DNA from: Chondrosia reniformis
Taxonomy: Eukaryota; Porifera; Demospongiae; Chondrillida; Chondrillidae
Reading direction: 5' to 3'
DNA: 64,000 nt
Assembly: GCA_947172415.1 (NCBI GenBank)
Contig: OX359191.1
Coordinates: forward strand, 1,922,001 to 1,986,000
The position numbers and the translations under genes were made by a program. Below, piece by piece: positions 21,400 through 33,900 of this stretch. The notes below the pieces were generated by a model. That model was not told the origin of the DNA and did not search any database. It saw nothing but the letters and a program-made list of their open reading frames with translations. Numbering within the stretch: position 1 is the first letter of the stretch; every line of letters begins with the position of its first letter.

Positions 21400-21960
21400 T
21401 ACTTGCAGTGCACATGCATGGAGACATCCAATCACTGCACCTCTATAATACCCTCCTCTCTATCCCAGCAAGTCCAATGTGTTTACACAATTCCAGACAA
21501 GGTAATCCTTCCAGACCAGTACCTAGTACTTAGTGTCTCTGCAGGAGATCTAGACTTCTATATAATCAGGTACCTCCCCCATAGAAAGGTGAACAGTGTG
21601 TTTGCATAACTCCTAACAAGGTGATTCCTTCAAGAACAACAATCACTATGAATATGTGAAAAGAGCACGTAATTGGAAGTGTTAGTTGGACCACCTCTTG
21701 CAGGTTTGCTATAATGTTATTCATAGATATTACTTGGAATTCCAATTACAACAGAATTATTTGTATGCACATATACATACAATAATATATGAATATAGCT
21801 ATGGTAAACAGTGCACCTGGTTACATATATAACACCCAACAAGGTGACTCCTTCAATCACTATGAATATGATAAGTTCCTATGAGGAGCATTATAGCAAG
21901 CCTGCAAGAAGTGATCCAACTAACAATTCCAATCACTTGCTCTTTTCTCATGATGTATAC
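21400..21960 (+). repeat. Dispersed repeat with a short inverted partner
   Basis: About 21,530-21,715 matches 2868-3050 ('gtgtctctgcaggaga...agcacgtaattggaagtgtt'). Its end ('cctcttgcaggtttgctata') appears inverted at about 21,890-21,945 ('tatagcaagcctgcaagaag...caattccaatcac'). It forms an imperfect palindromic element of about 400 bp without coding sequence. Confidence 0.5.
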
Positions 21961-22504
21961 GTAATGTAAATATATTATGTTTGAAATAAGTTATATAATT
22001 GAGAATTCCAAACAACTGGAATGTACGGGAGATGCACATGCATATAATTTATATACATTTAAATATAGTTGTGATTTAATCTTAAGCTTTTTTTGAGATT
22101 GTATTGAGATATATATACATGGGTGGACGACCTGGTAGCCTTGCAAGTGGTGATGCCTAGGTGAAGCCCCCAGTGCCCCATAATCCAATAGTGGTTGTGT
22201 ATTTCTTTTGTTTGCCTTGGAAAAATTATGAAAATAATTGTATCACTTTGTTAACCAATCTGGCTATTATATAATAGATAACAGGGACTCCAGGAAACCA
22301 TAATAATTGATGCAATTACAAGTCCATGCAAATTGGAAGTGTCATATATATATGTACATATATATCCATTCATGAAACCATGAAGTTGTTATATATATGA
22401 ATCTATTCATGACTGTTGCATCTGTGGCCATGGTATACACTGTTGGTGGTGACTGCCGATTGGGCGAACCTCCAAGGGTTCTTCCTGAAGGCCGCTTCTT
22501 GTTT

Positions 22505-22610
22505 CCGAGTGCTTCGTTGGTGATTTATGAGGTGTTGGCTTGCTGATACATTGGAAAGGGCGGCCATTTTTTCGGCCACTCTTACTCTTCGAGTATGGGA
22601 TATTCAATAT
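22505..22610 (-). repeat. Diverged foldback outer-end fragment
   Basis: 'gatttatgaggtgtt...gcggccattttttcggccac...' matches the outer part of foldback copies (compare 15,890-15,960). Only about 100 bp remain. Confidence 0.5.
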
Positions 22611-22868
22611 ACTGTTACCTTACACATATTAGTACAGTAATAAGGACATACCAGCTATATTAAACAGCAGCAATAATAAACACTGGGCTAAGCACATGCA
22701 TTTTGCAAAATCTATATGCGGTTTCGGCAGTGTTCTTATATAAGGTTGTCGTGGCTACTTGGCTGCAGATGATTATGGATTCGACTGCTAACGTACATAT
22801 AGCTAAACTACGATCGGAGTGTTAGCTCATCACAGGCCCGTCGGAAGCATTTTATAAGTGCTGCGGCC

Positions 22869-24044
22869 ATGGGAATGGAGTCTGCAACTTATCGCGCTTG
22901 GGATTTGACAGAGACATATCAAACGGCTATACAGCTGAACGTCACGTGCCCTACGTACGCTACAGACGATCTTCAGCCATGTTTTGATGACATCATAATT
23001 ATATATGTTGCAATCGCAACATGGCTGGCTACCGCACCCCCTTCGACCGTATCTAACACGGTTGCTATTTTACCCATCTTTCAAGACTCAAGATCAGTTC
23101 TAAAGAAAAAAAATCCAAGGAGTAAGCTCAAAAAGTGGTGAGGCCAAAGCCGCACCAGCCGCACCAGTTCCGACGGCCCTGCATCATCTTATGTGGTGGT
23201 GGTATTGGGGACTAATGGTCAGGGAAAGAGCTGCTTCTTGAATTTTTTAGCCAAACAAGACGTCTTTAAAGAATCCAAAGGTGGCTTTGCAACATTCAGT
23301 TCCTGTACAAAACAAACGAAGGCGCATTATATTTCGGACTTTTCAGGATCCAAAAGGGATCTATATTTGGTCGATACACCTGGTCTTTTTGATACATCAA
23401 AATCCTTCGACGAAGAAGAGTTAAAGGGGGCCGTAAGAGATGACGCTGTGGAACTTTGGAAAATATTAATGGAAGGATTCAAAAGCGTTAATTCTAGAGT
23501 GGACGCCTTCTTATTTGTCCAAGACGGTAGCCAGAGGCTAAGCTTAGAGGCACAGCAAATGTTCGAGGAAATTACAAAGATGAATCTGCCTTGGAAGAAC
23601 ACCGCACTAGTGTTTACCCACGGAGCTGCACTAGGCGATTCAGATCAAAGTCGTCAAAAGGGTTTACAAGAATTTATGAAATCGGATGACTCTCCAGATT
23701 GTTTCAAGAAATTCGTGAAGTTTATAGAAAACAAAATCATGATAGTAGAGTCAACAGAAAGAGGAGGACAACATCATCAGGAAATATGTAACCAGTTAAT
23801 CAAGTATATTGAATCAAGCTCCTATGTCACCAAAGAACAGTTTCAGTCGTTACTGGATAATTTCATCACTCAAGTACAGAGAGAAAAAGAAGATAGAGCA
23901 GTTACAAAGGAACGTGCCGCACTAGTTCCAGAACTTGTCGCTCGTTTAACACAGATGAGGAAACAATTAGCTCAAGAGCAAGAAAAAGAAGCAAATTTAG
24001 AAGAAGAAAAAATTAAAAGAGGCAACGAAAAGAATTACGAATGA
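22869..24044 (+). CDS. AIG1/GIMAP-like GTPase with intact P-loop, probably two exons
   Basis: A 90-residue open segment (22,869-23,138) is followed in the same frame, after one stop, by a GTPase segment that holds 'VVVVLGTNGQGKS' (G1/P-loop), DTPGLFD (G3), VFTHG (G4-like) and a coiled-coil tail ending KNYE. A short intron could remove the stop: donor GTAAGC at about 23,121, acceptor CAG between 23,158 and 23,168. Alternatively the N-terminal segment belongs to something else. The GTPase core from about 23,252 to 23,785 is almost identical to the paralogue at 16,339-16,870, while the tails are clearly diverged. GIMAP/AIG1 proteins act at membranes, often in immune or stress settings; the role here is unknown. 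Confidence 0.65.
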
Positions 24045-24459
24045 AGTGCATTCAGGTCAAGGAGAAGGGTTCCTATCACGAATGCGTAAAAGATGTGATA
24101 TACTCTAATAAATATGTTGCTGTAGAGTATGAGACAGATAACTAGACTTGCAACACTATATATTATGCACTTTAAAACGCTAATTTGTTATAATTACAAT
24201 GGTTCGTTTGTTGTTATAAGTGCGCTAAATCAATGTGAAAACATTTCGCAAAATCCAAATACTTCCACGAAACAGTTGGACTAGTCCAGAAACGACATCG
24301 CCTCAATCTAATGTTAAATACATGCCTCATCAACCAAAGCTGCAGCCACCCTTCCTTTAAAAATGCCCACTGCAGTGCATACATTATTATTATTGTGATT
24401 TCATCATACATATTCATAAAACATAAGTCATTATCTTTGCAAGTCCACCAGATAGTTGT
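24045..24459. other. Intergenic, between converging gene ends
   Basis: 3' flanks of the plus-strand GTPase gene and minus-strand RpS10. A 34-codon open frame overlaps the GTPase stop (ATGA at about 24,042) but has no recognisable content. Nothing else seen. Confidence 0.4.
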
Positions 24460-27400
24460 TCACTGGTCCGGCGCCCCTCTACCAAACCCTTGCCTCTACA
24501 GTACGAAACCATGTTAAAAAAACAGTAAAAGAATATTGAAATATAGGCAAACATGAAAGAACACATTAGCATGACAATTATACATTTGCTTGGCAGTGTC
24601 CTCAGTAATTGCTTACAAAAGTAAACTGTTGATCTCCTGGGACATGCGGCTTCTGATCAAAGTCATGGGCAGCTCTTCTGTAACCTTCCCTATCCAATTC
24701 ATCTCGTGTTCCTCTGTCAGACTCTACAAAACCTAACAAACAGAACCAAAAGAATCATTTCATAATCTTGGGGTTGAAACGTCTGACAACCAAGAAGAAC
24801 TGTGTCTTTAGACACTCTAAAAGTTGAAAGATGATCCTTTTAAAAGAGAATCATTTCATAATCTTTTTACATACACATACTTAGTGACCATTACACTGTC
24901 ACCGTGTAGTGTTCTCAAGCAAAACATAAGTCTACAAAGTGAATCACAACACTGACCATCCTCACTCACTCACAGTCTAATCTAATGAATTATAAAGTGC
25001 CGAATTCCAACTGATAAGCTGCATATATATGTAAGATCTGTTGAAATACATACACTATAGGTCACAATTAACAGACTATATGAGTCACACATTTCCTGGG
25101 ATAAGGGACAGGCTTGTACACTAAACTAGTAGTAGTACATCACACTCTTAAACATGGCCTATGCCAATTGCAAATCCTTTTCACTACATCTAGAATCTAT
25201 AAATCAAAATGATCAATATCTATAACATTCAGGGAGTGTTACTTTTGATTACACTGGTACCTTATGACTGTTCCTTAGGAACAGGCTGCCTTATAGCGAT
25301 CAACACGTAACAAGCGCTAATTAATAAAGAATTTTCGTTTTCAATCATTAAGACTGAATGCGTTATTTAGTGTTATCGGTACACACTGGAAGGAATATAA
25401 AATCTTCCATTGTTAAATTGGTTATAGCATCCTTTGGCTTAATTGATTTACGTATCGTATAAAATCATCTTGCTTCGTATCATTGTCTTAAAATCGTCTC
25501 ACTTCGTATCCTATTAATGTTTTATTTAATCGTCTCACTTCGTATCCTATTAATGTTTTATTTAATCGTCTCACTTCGTACGTATTGTATTATACAATTA
25601 ATGTCTAAGATGAGTCTTAAGCGTGAAAACGGCTTTTCAGGGCTCTTTGCATAGTAGCTATAACATGATTGACTTCTCTAGCTATTGTCGAATACTTATT
25701 TTTTACGTACCTTTTGTTAACGAATATATCGTATGCAGCAACTCTTGCAAAGCCGTAGTTGAACTTCAGAGCAATCTGATTATCGACTGATATCCCTCTT
25801 GCCTTTTTTGGGGGGCATAATCTTCTCTGTTGTAGACGAAAATTCGAAAATTGGCGATCCTTAGTGTGAAGAACACCTTACGGCGATCCTCGATCACTTG
25901 CGTCAACATACATACATACATACATGTATATCCCAGTTACACAACTTAGGATTTGCGCAATATTAACATCCGGCTATAAAATTTCACCGTTTGCATTTCA
26001 AATGTGTAAATCATCCCATGAATAAACTTATTTGCTAATGAATATGATTTAAATGTTAAGAAATGGCGTCTGTTGCAGAAGTGAAGGAAAATTGCCTATG
26101 CGCTTAAGTTAGAAGATCCTCATAGTCGTGTAGTCAGCTTCAATGGATTCAGTGAGTGTCATTTAGTAAGAATTAAGAAGTCCGTTGGCGTCTGAGCTTT
26201 ATTTCCCAAGATATGAAAGATTAAATAGCATTTACTAATCTATTAAAAGTGTATTTTCACAGTTTTCTTCTCAACGGATGGGCGAATCGAAACGGACTTC
26301 TTAATTTTGTTAGAATACATTGTAACCTTTCCAATGAATAGTTCTAGCTTTTTCCTAGACTAAGCGCATAGTGTCTGAGAGTTTTAAAATCAGCCCTTTT
26401 TAACACGTTATATCTTCGATATTGGTTGTTCAATCTCACTCAAATTTTTGATTTCGCTGACATTTAAATAAGCGCTTCGATGTATACCAGTTTAAGTTAG
26501 CAAATCGTTTCTGTTAGAACGAAACTTGCTTTTAAAAGTGTTTATAAAAAAAACGTAAAACACGCAGATCAGTCATATGGCACCTGTGTGGGAGCCATAT
26601 ATTTCAGGTGAGGGAGGCTATCAGCTATTACTGCTTCATCTTTATCTATTACTCTCAATTATTTCAGTGTGGATAATCAAAAGACAGTATAGGTTCAAGT
26701 ACATTATATCGTATGTCAATTAATAGTATTAAAACAAATATTTAAATGTGCTCTTGAGCAAAACATCAGTTTATAAAGAAGTCTGACTGTATAGAATATT
26801 ATCCAAGTCTCAAGTATACATTATACCATTCTCAAGCATATGTTAATTATTAATGAAAGACGTTCTGTGACCATTTAGTCTACAACGACTTACAATGTGA
26901 CTTCAGCTAACCTCTCAGTGAACAGTATCTAACACTTGCCATTCATATGACACTTATATATTATAACTAAATAGTAAACATGTTTCAGATATATAGATCA
27001 GCCCAAAAAACATTATGTGACAAGGCATTAGGTATGTTAGTATTGGAATTCTACATACATACAAGTGAATCTAGCTAAAGCTGTTCCCCGTGTGCCTATT
27101 TCAGTTCAACTGCAAACCCAAAGATACTATTTATTGGACATACCAGAAAGATCATTTGGAAAACGCATTCAAACTTAATAAGCTCCTCAGAAACTAAACA
27201 CCTTGCACAAAGGTCTAAAGCTATGAAGGCTCTATATAGCAGTCCTACTTAATTCACACCTTGAATGTATGTACATACCTTTAGGTTTACACCTTGAATG
27301 TATGTACATACCTTTAGGTTTAGGACGCGATGTTTCAGTTCTCGCTGGTCTCTTTAATGTAGCTGGAACAATTTCTTGAGGCAAATGTAAAAACTCTCTT

Positions 27401-27825
27401 AAATATTGAATTCCTAAAATATGAACAAGTTTAAAGATAATCTATATAACTCAACTTCCAAAAATAATGCCACCTACGCACCATCATTGGTCAAGTACCA
27501 GTAAAAGTGCATCCACACATATTGCTCTTTGACGTGACCTTTAGATTTTAAGCCCTGCAACGAGACAGTAGATAGACAACAGTTTCTTAAAAACGAACAT
27601 GCATCTTAGGAAAATGGTTGCTTGAGATTGTTATATTCTTAGCAGATCAGTACGGCCACGTTAGAGCCTAGCTAATCATACCGTTAAAGCCTTTATAACA
27701 AAGAGATTAGGGACATCGACATCAGAGTGCTTGGCGCGCGGTGAGTAGTCTTTCTTGGCCACCATTACTCCTTCTTTGAATAAGTGCTCGTAAATCGCAA
27801 CACGATCCTTCTTCGGTATAAGCAT
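24460..27825 (-). CDS. RpS10: Ribosomal protein eS10
   Basis: Five coding exons on the minus strand, all with GT-AG borders and matching phases: 27,825-27,682, 27,554-27,482, 27,413-27,312, 24,732-24,617 and 24,495-24,460. They give 156 residues (human 165). The start [19 protein letters not shown], the middle [18 protein letters not shown] and [20 protein letters not shown], and the tail [11 protein letters not shown] align along the whole family, including the Gly/Arg-rich end. eS10 is a small-subunit protein of the 40S head near the mRNA path. An untranslated first exon is likely (acceptor just before 27,829, donor near 27,934). The large third intron (24,733-27,311) holds repeats only. 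No broken exon was seen; this is a normal host gene. Confidence 0.93.
25440..25600. repeat. Tandem repeat, unit about 37 bp, three copies
   Basis: Within the long RpS10 intron. Units carry 'aatcgtctcacttcgtatcc' and 'tattaatgttttattt'; a weaker copy precedes them. It is not coding. Confidence 0.7.
25601..27311. other. RpS10 intron 3, remainder
   Basis: About 1.7 kb. It contains a short inverted pair (taagaagtccgt near 26,178 against acggacttctta near 26,300) and one exon-like open block on the minus strand at about 25,710-25,830 with acceptor and GTACGT donor, for which I see no partner exons. Two copies of a 33-bp 'tacaccttgaatgtatgtac' unit lie at about 27,255-27,320. No snoRNA boxes were confidently found. 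Confidence 0.3.
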
Positions 27826-27925
27826 GTTCCTAGCACAATACACAATGCAAAATTACTATAAATACTTATAATTCACTAAAAGAAGTGATGTCGACTTCAG
27901 TAAAAGCGGATTCATAAAACCATGT

Positions 27926-27992
27926 GACTTTACCTTCTTTCTCCTTCAAAAGGGGAGTTAACCGAATTACATGAAAAGGGTTACACTTAAAA
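27926..27992. promoter_or_regulatory. Divergent promoter of RpS10 and the RASEF-like gene, with TOP-like start
   Basis: On the minus strand the sequence CTCCCCTTTTG (about 27,947-27,957) is a terminal oligopyrimidine-like start, as expected for a ribosomal-protein mRNA, followed within about 25 bp by a splice donor GTAAAG. The plus-strand gene's ATG is at 27,993. The two genes therefore share a promoter region of well under 100 bp. TOP control of translation is known for the family; start sites here are inferred. Confidence 0.55.
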
Positions 27993-30900
27993 ATGGCCGA
28001 CCATAGAGGAGCGGTCGGCTACAGCGATGTACGCAATCGGTTCGAAGAGTTGTCTCCAATAGTGAGCTCGGATAAAATCTGGATGAAAAGGAACAATCCT
28101 GTCAATGGAAGCGGTCCGATTGAAAGCAGCCCCATGCCTACTGCAAATTTCGAAGAAGACTCCCTCAGTGAAAGGTCGTCAAACTTTTCCCTGTCTAATG
28201 CTACAGATGGGGAAATGAAAAAGTACTGTCGACAGCTCTTTGATATGTTTGATGAAGAGCGCAGAGGAGCTATTACGGCCGAAGAGCTCCGGGAGCACTG
28301 CGGCCAAGATTCGGAAGAAGTAGCCGAGCTAATTTTATCCAGACTGGATTTGACGGAAAATAAAAATATATCTTTTCAGGACTTTTATTTGGGATTTAGA
28401 AGTGTAGCCGAAAATCTCAAGGAAGATAGACCAGTCAGCCCTATATCGCGAACAGACTTTTTAAGAGGAGAGGACACGATCTACGAGTTGGACCCTAGCA
28501 TTGACGAAGACAGGTGGAGGGATGTGATGATAAAACTAAATTTACCAGACGACTTATCCGGGTTAGTTGTTACTTTCTAATAAGTGTCTGTTACGTGTGG
28601 TACTAGTACTTGTGTGTGTCACCTCTTCCTTGGAGATGTGCATACCTGTCACTGGTGCCATGCATTAGGGAAGTCTTTGGGTTCTGTATGCACATTTTTG
28701 TGAATGAACTTAATACATTTGCAGTGGTTTGTAAGGCTTTAGCTCATGAAAGTGCCAACAAAGACTCATTATTAGTTTACTGACACACAGCCCCTTTACA
28801 GGATGCTTTAGGCAGCTATAATGTACTGCATTCCTGCCAAGTTATGTATTCACCATATTGCATTTCACTGTCTTCTCTTGTACAGTTCAAAGGATTTAAG
28901 GAGCCTTTGGCTGAGGCTTTACAACACATCACCTGCTCTCTTACCTTCTTTGGAAATGGTCATTTCAGAAATAGCTGCCAAAATTGATCAATCCAACGAA
29001 AATATCACCAAACTTGAGCAGAACTTGAGTCAGTAAGTTCACGGATAACCTCTCTCTCGATCTTCCAGGCTGCACCTTCTGTCTTTCCTTTGGTTGCCTG
29101 TTCATGTAAAGGAATCAACTGTGAACAAATATAACTTCCGTATACTTAAAAAAACTGCTTCTACCTTAAATTCATTCCTGAACATTTAAACACAGGTGTA
29201 TTTGCAGGTTTTACTACATGATTTGGTTCCGCTTCTTGTGCAGGAAGGATTCACAGCTTGCTGAACAAGTTTCTTTATTACAAAATGAAATTGATGATCA
29301 ACTGAAGGATGTCATATCAGAGTACACTACAAAGGTTTGTTAAGTGTATTTAGAATCATGTATTTTGGAGTTTCACAATTTATAAACATACAACTAATGT
29401 ATTGATAGAATAAAGGTTCATTACTGCATTCCTTACATGACAAACTAGATAATGAGCTTCCCCTAGTACATAGCTCGAAACATTGAATTATTACAGAATG
29501 TTTCAGTCCATAGACTTTCTTCAGTTGAAATGACACTAATATCACACTACTATGGGAAGCTCATTATCTAGTTTTTCAACTTAAGTATTGCTAGAGGAAT
29601 GCAACATTTTGATATCTTTTCTACTAATGGAGGTACTAATGGATGATATCACAATTACTATTGAGCTAATGAGTTCTTTGTATATTGTTTCTCAAAGGAA
29701 GATATTATTGAGCTATTTAGCATTCCAGAAGAGGAAATGACACTTTTAGACTAAATTCGCTACAAAAGTGATAATCTATAAGAATTATGTGTATTTAATG
29801 TACTCTGATACTTTACATACGGTATAGTCTTTATGTAGCAAAACATCAGTGGAAAAGATATTAATCTGAAACACTGTATGCTACATGTTTGTTTACTAGG
29901 TAATTTTTGTGTCTATTAATGAGGCAGTCAATCTTTTCAAACCAAAGTAGACATTCTACATAATCTGCATTCTCTAAATCATTTTGAAATTGCATTATTA
30001 ATTATATATATGCGTACCTTAACATCACGCAGGGAACCAAACATGAAAAGTCTCTGGCCGTTCAATACGAAACTATTGTACAAGAAAAGGATGAAAGGAT
30101 TTTGGAGCTCACCAAACAAGTTGAACATTTGGGAGAGAAGCTGAAACAACAAAAGAGTGCAGAAGATCAATCCCTCAAAGTGAAATCTCAACAGCTAACA
30201 GAAGCCTTAGAAGAGAAGGAGAGGGAAGATGTGTTTATTGAACCAGCACCCAAAATAGATCCAGTCCAGCAGATATTGCAAAGAAAACCTCAGAAGCTTA
30301 TTAACCACAAGTGAGCTGACCTTATATACAGTAGTAGGCAGGGTTCCTTTTTAGGGAGGGGGAGGGGACATCAAGGAGGACATTTACCCCCTTCACTGAA
30401 GAAAGTGAAATTACTTTTTTATAAGACAAGGATATTGACCTACTGTAGGTTGCCCCATCACAATTGTCCTGCATCAGTTCAATATATTATTATTATCTTT
30501 CATCATCATCTTACTTCGACTCCTATAAAGGTTACATTTAGTTAAAAGCTTCCCTACACACACATGGATACCTATAGCTGCTTGTAGAAACAGCAAATAT
30601 ATACAGTATGTATTTAGTAGACCTCATCCACTCAACTCATGAAGTCCATTAATAATCTATATACATACGCATATATTTAAAGTTTTATGCATGTATGAAA
30701 CCCAACCCTACAGTAGTAAGTATGTACGTATGTGTACAAACAGATCATTACTTCTGATTGAATGGTCCTAGCTGTAGCATTGTAGGTATCCATTTTGTAC
30801 GTCTATTGACACCATAGGAACTGTATTAATACTTCAATGATAACTTGAGTAATGACTTTTGGTATTTCCATTGTAATTCAATTCATTCATTTTCTAATCA

Positions 30901-33900
30901 CTTTCTATTCATTTTATTGTTTAGCTGAGATTAAACAGTTACATACAGTTAATAAACACTACTTCTACCTAACAAAACCGCATCCTCTTGCCTCCTTACT
31001 TTGCAGTTATGATGCAGATGAGGATGAAGATTTAGAAGAAGAATCATTAGAGTTTAACCAAATGAGGTATGTTTTCACAGTCTGATAGTTAGTAAATACT
31101 AATACTCAAGTACTACTTCAGTCCAGTAATCCACTGTATATCTGCATAAAAAATCTTAGATACCATTTTCCTACATGCTATATGCCTATTCTGTAATAGA
31201 GCCCATAGGGGAACTAAATCTGAAAAGAGCTTTGGATGAAGATACAGGAGTCTTTTCTTCCTTCTTTTCCCTTCTTTCATCTTCTTCTCCACTGGGTCAG
31301 ACAGCCGTTTCTGGGAATTCCACCCTTCATCAGTGATCCTGGGAGTCTTTATCTTTTTCTTTATCTTGATCTTCTGTGAATCCTTGGCATACATACACAC
31401 CTCCAGCATTAGATTTGGAACATGATATATAAGTGTATTAATACCATTCACAAGTCAGTAGTAAGACGACCATGATAGGATCCCAGTAGCAGAGGTTCTT
31501 CTTGCCAGTTGATTGTTAAATGTCTTAAATGTTTTTATTTACTTCCATTCTCCCACTCTCTATGATAATAGCAGATTGAATGATGTACGTATGTAGAACA
31601 ATACACTAATTCTTATGAGCTGATAGTTTTAATTTTGTATGATAGTGCTCTTAGTTAAGAAGGAATTTCTCAGAGTTGAATATTGAAAGTACAAAAAGGT
31701 CATTAATTATTCCTTTTAATGGATTTCTATCATTGTTGGCATTTCCTACCTAAAACTAAGCCTCATAGGAGTAATTATCATCTGTAGACTGATTGCACTG
31801 ACTGCTGATTTGTGCCATAGTACCAATACCTTGCAGTACACTGCACCACATCAGGTAGTCTCATATAGGGAAACTCCCTTTAATACCATCTGCCTGGAGT
31901 CTCTTCACTGAATCAGTGATGATCCTAAAATTGAGTTAAACCATGCTACAATAGTAAGACAATATCTGTAGCTATAATGTGCCATATACGTACGTACTTC
32001 ATTAAACATAGACTAAACTAGATATGTCTGTCACTTTGTGTTAACAGTAATTCTTGTTTTTTCTTAGGCCAGATACATTTCCTAGTGATTCAGTGGAGCC
32101 ATACGACCTGAGGCCTCACAGAGAGTCCCTCTTGGAAGGAAGACAGAATTCAGTGCTTGGAAAGTATCTAACTACAAGTGAATGTGACGGAATTAGCAGC
32201 GAGGCAGTTGATCTTCAAAGATTAAGAAGAAAGAGGCAACCTCACGGCGAGTCTCCAGATAGAGATGTTCCTGAGGCAGATCACCTCAAGGTTGGTCTTA
32301 TAACTCATCAGGAAGAACAGACTCTGAGTAAGCAAGATAACCTTGAACCTGACACTTACCAACTACATGAACTACCTCATACAAAAGAAGTGGGAACTAA
32401 TGCTACATCTAATGCAACTTCTACCATTCATTTGGACGGCACCCTAAATGAAAGGAAGACACCAAGGCCTTCTCGAATGTACAAGGTAATTATATATTAA
32501 GTTGGAAACTGTGCATTCAGTCCCAACATTGTACATGACCATGGCATCACTTATTACTACTCTACAATTCTGACTTAATACTTGTATCTCTGATGACTGG
32601 GAGGCAATCACTAGTTGCCATTTTCATTAGGACTTTGGTCTTGCAGCCAAGTTAAGACCTTGGTCACTGGCTTGGTATAATAGAATTCCAGTGATTATCC
32701 ATTGTATATATTGATACTTGTATTCAGACATTTGTTACTTTCATGTGTAATGGTAGATCGATGATGGGTTATTTTGCAGGTTGTATTACTGGGAGATTCG
32801 GGAGTTGGGAAGACCTCACTGATACAAAGTATTTGTAAAGCTGAAGATCCATTGAAAACAGAACCTACAATCGGTAACTCAACATTGACTTTTATTGCAT
32901 TCCACTCATAGCATTATCTATTTATGTGCATGCATTTCTTATTATGTCACACATTATCCACCTACATATTTTAGAAATAGATTTTTGAATCATGTCAGTT
33001 TTATACCAGTTGAGGAAGATCTACGGATCGAAACATCCTGGATAATTGATTGTTTGTGAACTCCAGTGGCTGTGCTATCACTCAATAACTCCTACCTTTC
33101 GATTATCTATCTATTTATTGCATACTCATTTGTACTTGTATCATTTGTACTGTATTTGTATGTTATTCTGTATAGTGCTAAAGATGATTCAGATTGAATT
33201 ATGTACATTTGCAGGTGTAGATTTTCACACTACTGTGGTTAAGGTAGATGGAGAAAAAGTGGCCCTGCAGCTGTGGGACACGGCAGGACAGGAAAGGTAT
33301 GGTCTACAGCCTCGCTTCCATTTAGTACACATACCTGCTTGAAGTGGAGCTTATTTGGCCAGCCCATACAGGTTTGGGACACTTTTGGTGGTTGGCGATA
33401 TACACATTTGGTCTGTTAGTTAAGGGTTGTCTAATATTGGTAACTGTTGGAATACAAATGAATTTATTTGAATCAGTAACTGGTCTCATGTACGCTTGTC
33501 GTGTGAATTAAAAATTGGTGAGCTTCAGCGACAATTAATTCTTTAGAAGTGAACATTTCAACCCAAAGGCCTTCATCAGCAATAAAATGGTCACATGTAC
33601 ACCAGTCACATGTAAACCGGTCACATGTACACCAGTCACATGTACACCTGTACACTGTTGGTCGTATCCCAACATTATGTATGTACGTATGTATATGTAG
33701 GTTTTTGTGCATGTACATACATTATCATATATGTACTATAATAATGTATGTACTTTCAGATGTACATGTATATACGTACGCGTACTGTACCTGTTGAGTG
33801 TATGTTTGTCGTTTTAGGTTTGCTCCTGTTAGTGCTGTGTACCTACGTAGAGCTGATGCTGTAATCCTGGTGTATGACATTTCCAACCTCAAATCTTTCA

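Noticed and set aside
25700-25835. Possible exon on the minus strand in the RpS10 intron ([12 protein letters not shown] or an overlapping frame)
   Set aside because: Splice-like borders but no partner exons and a stop soon after the ATG; not enough for a gene call.
31113-31451. 112-residue open frame on the minus strand, Lys-rich
   Set aside because: It lies over repeat R1, and the other repeat copies (36.9 and 57.9 kb) do not keep the frame.
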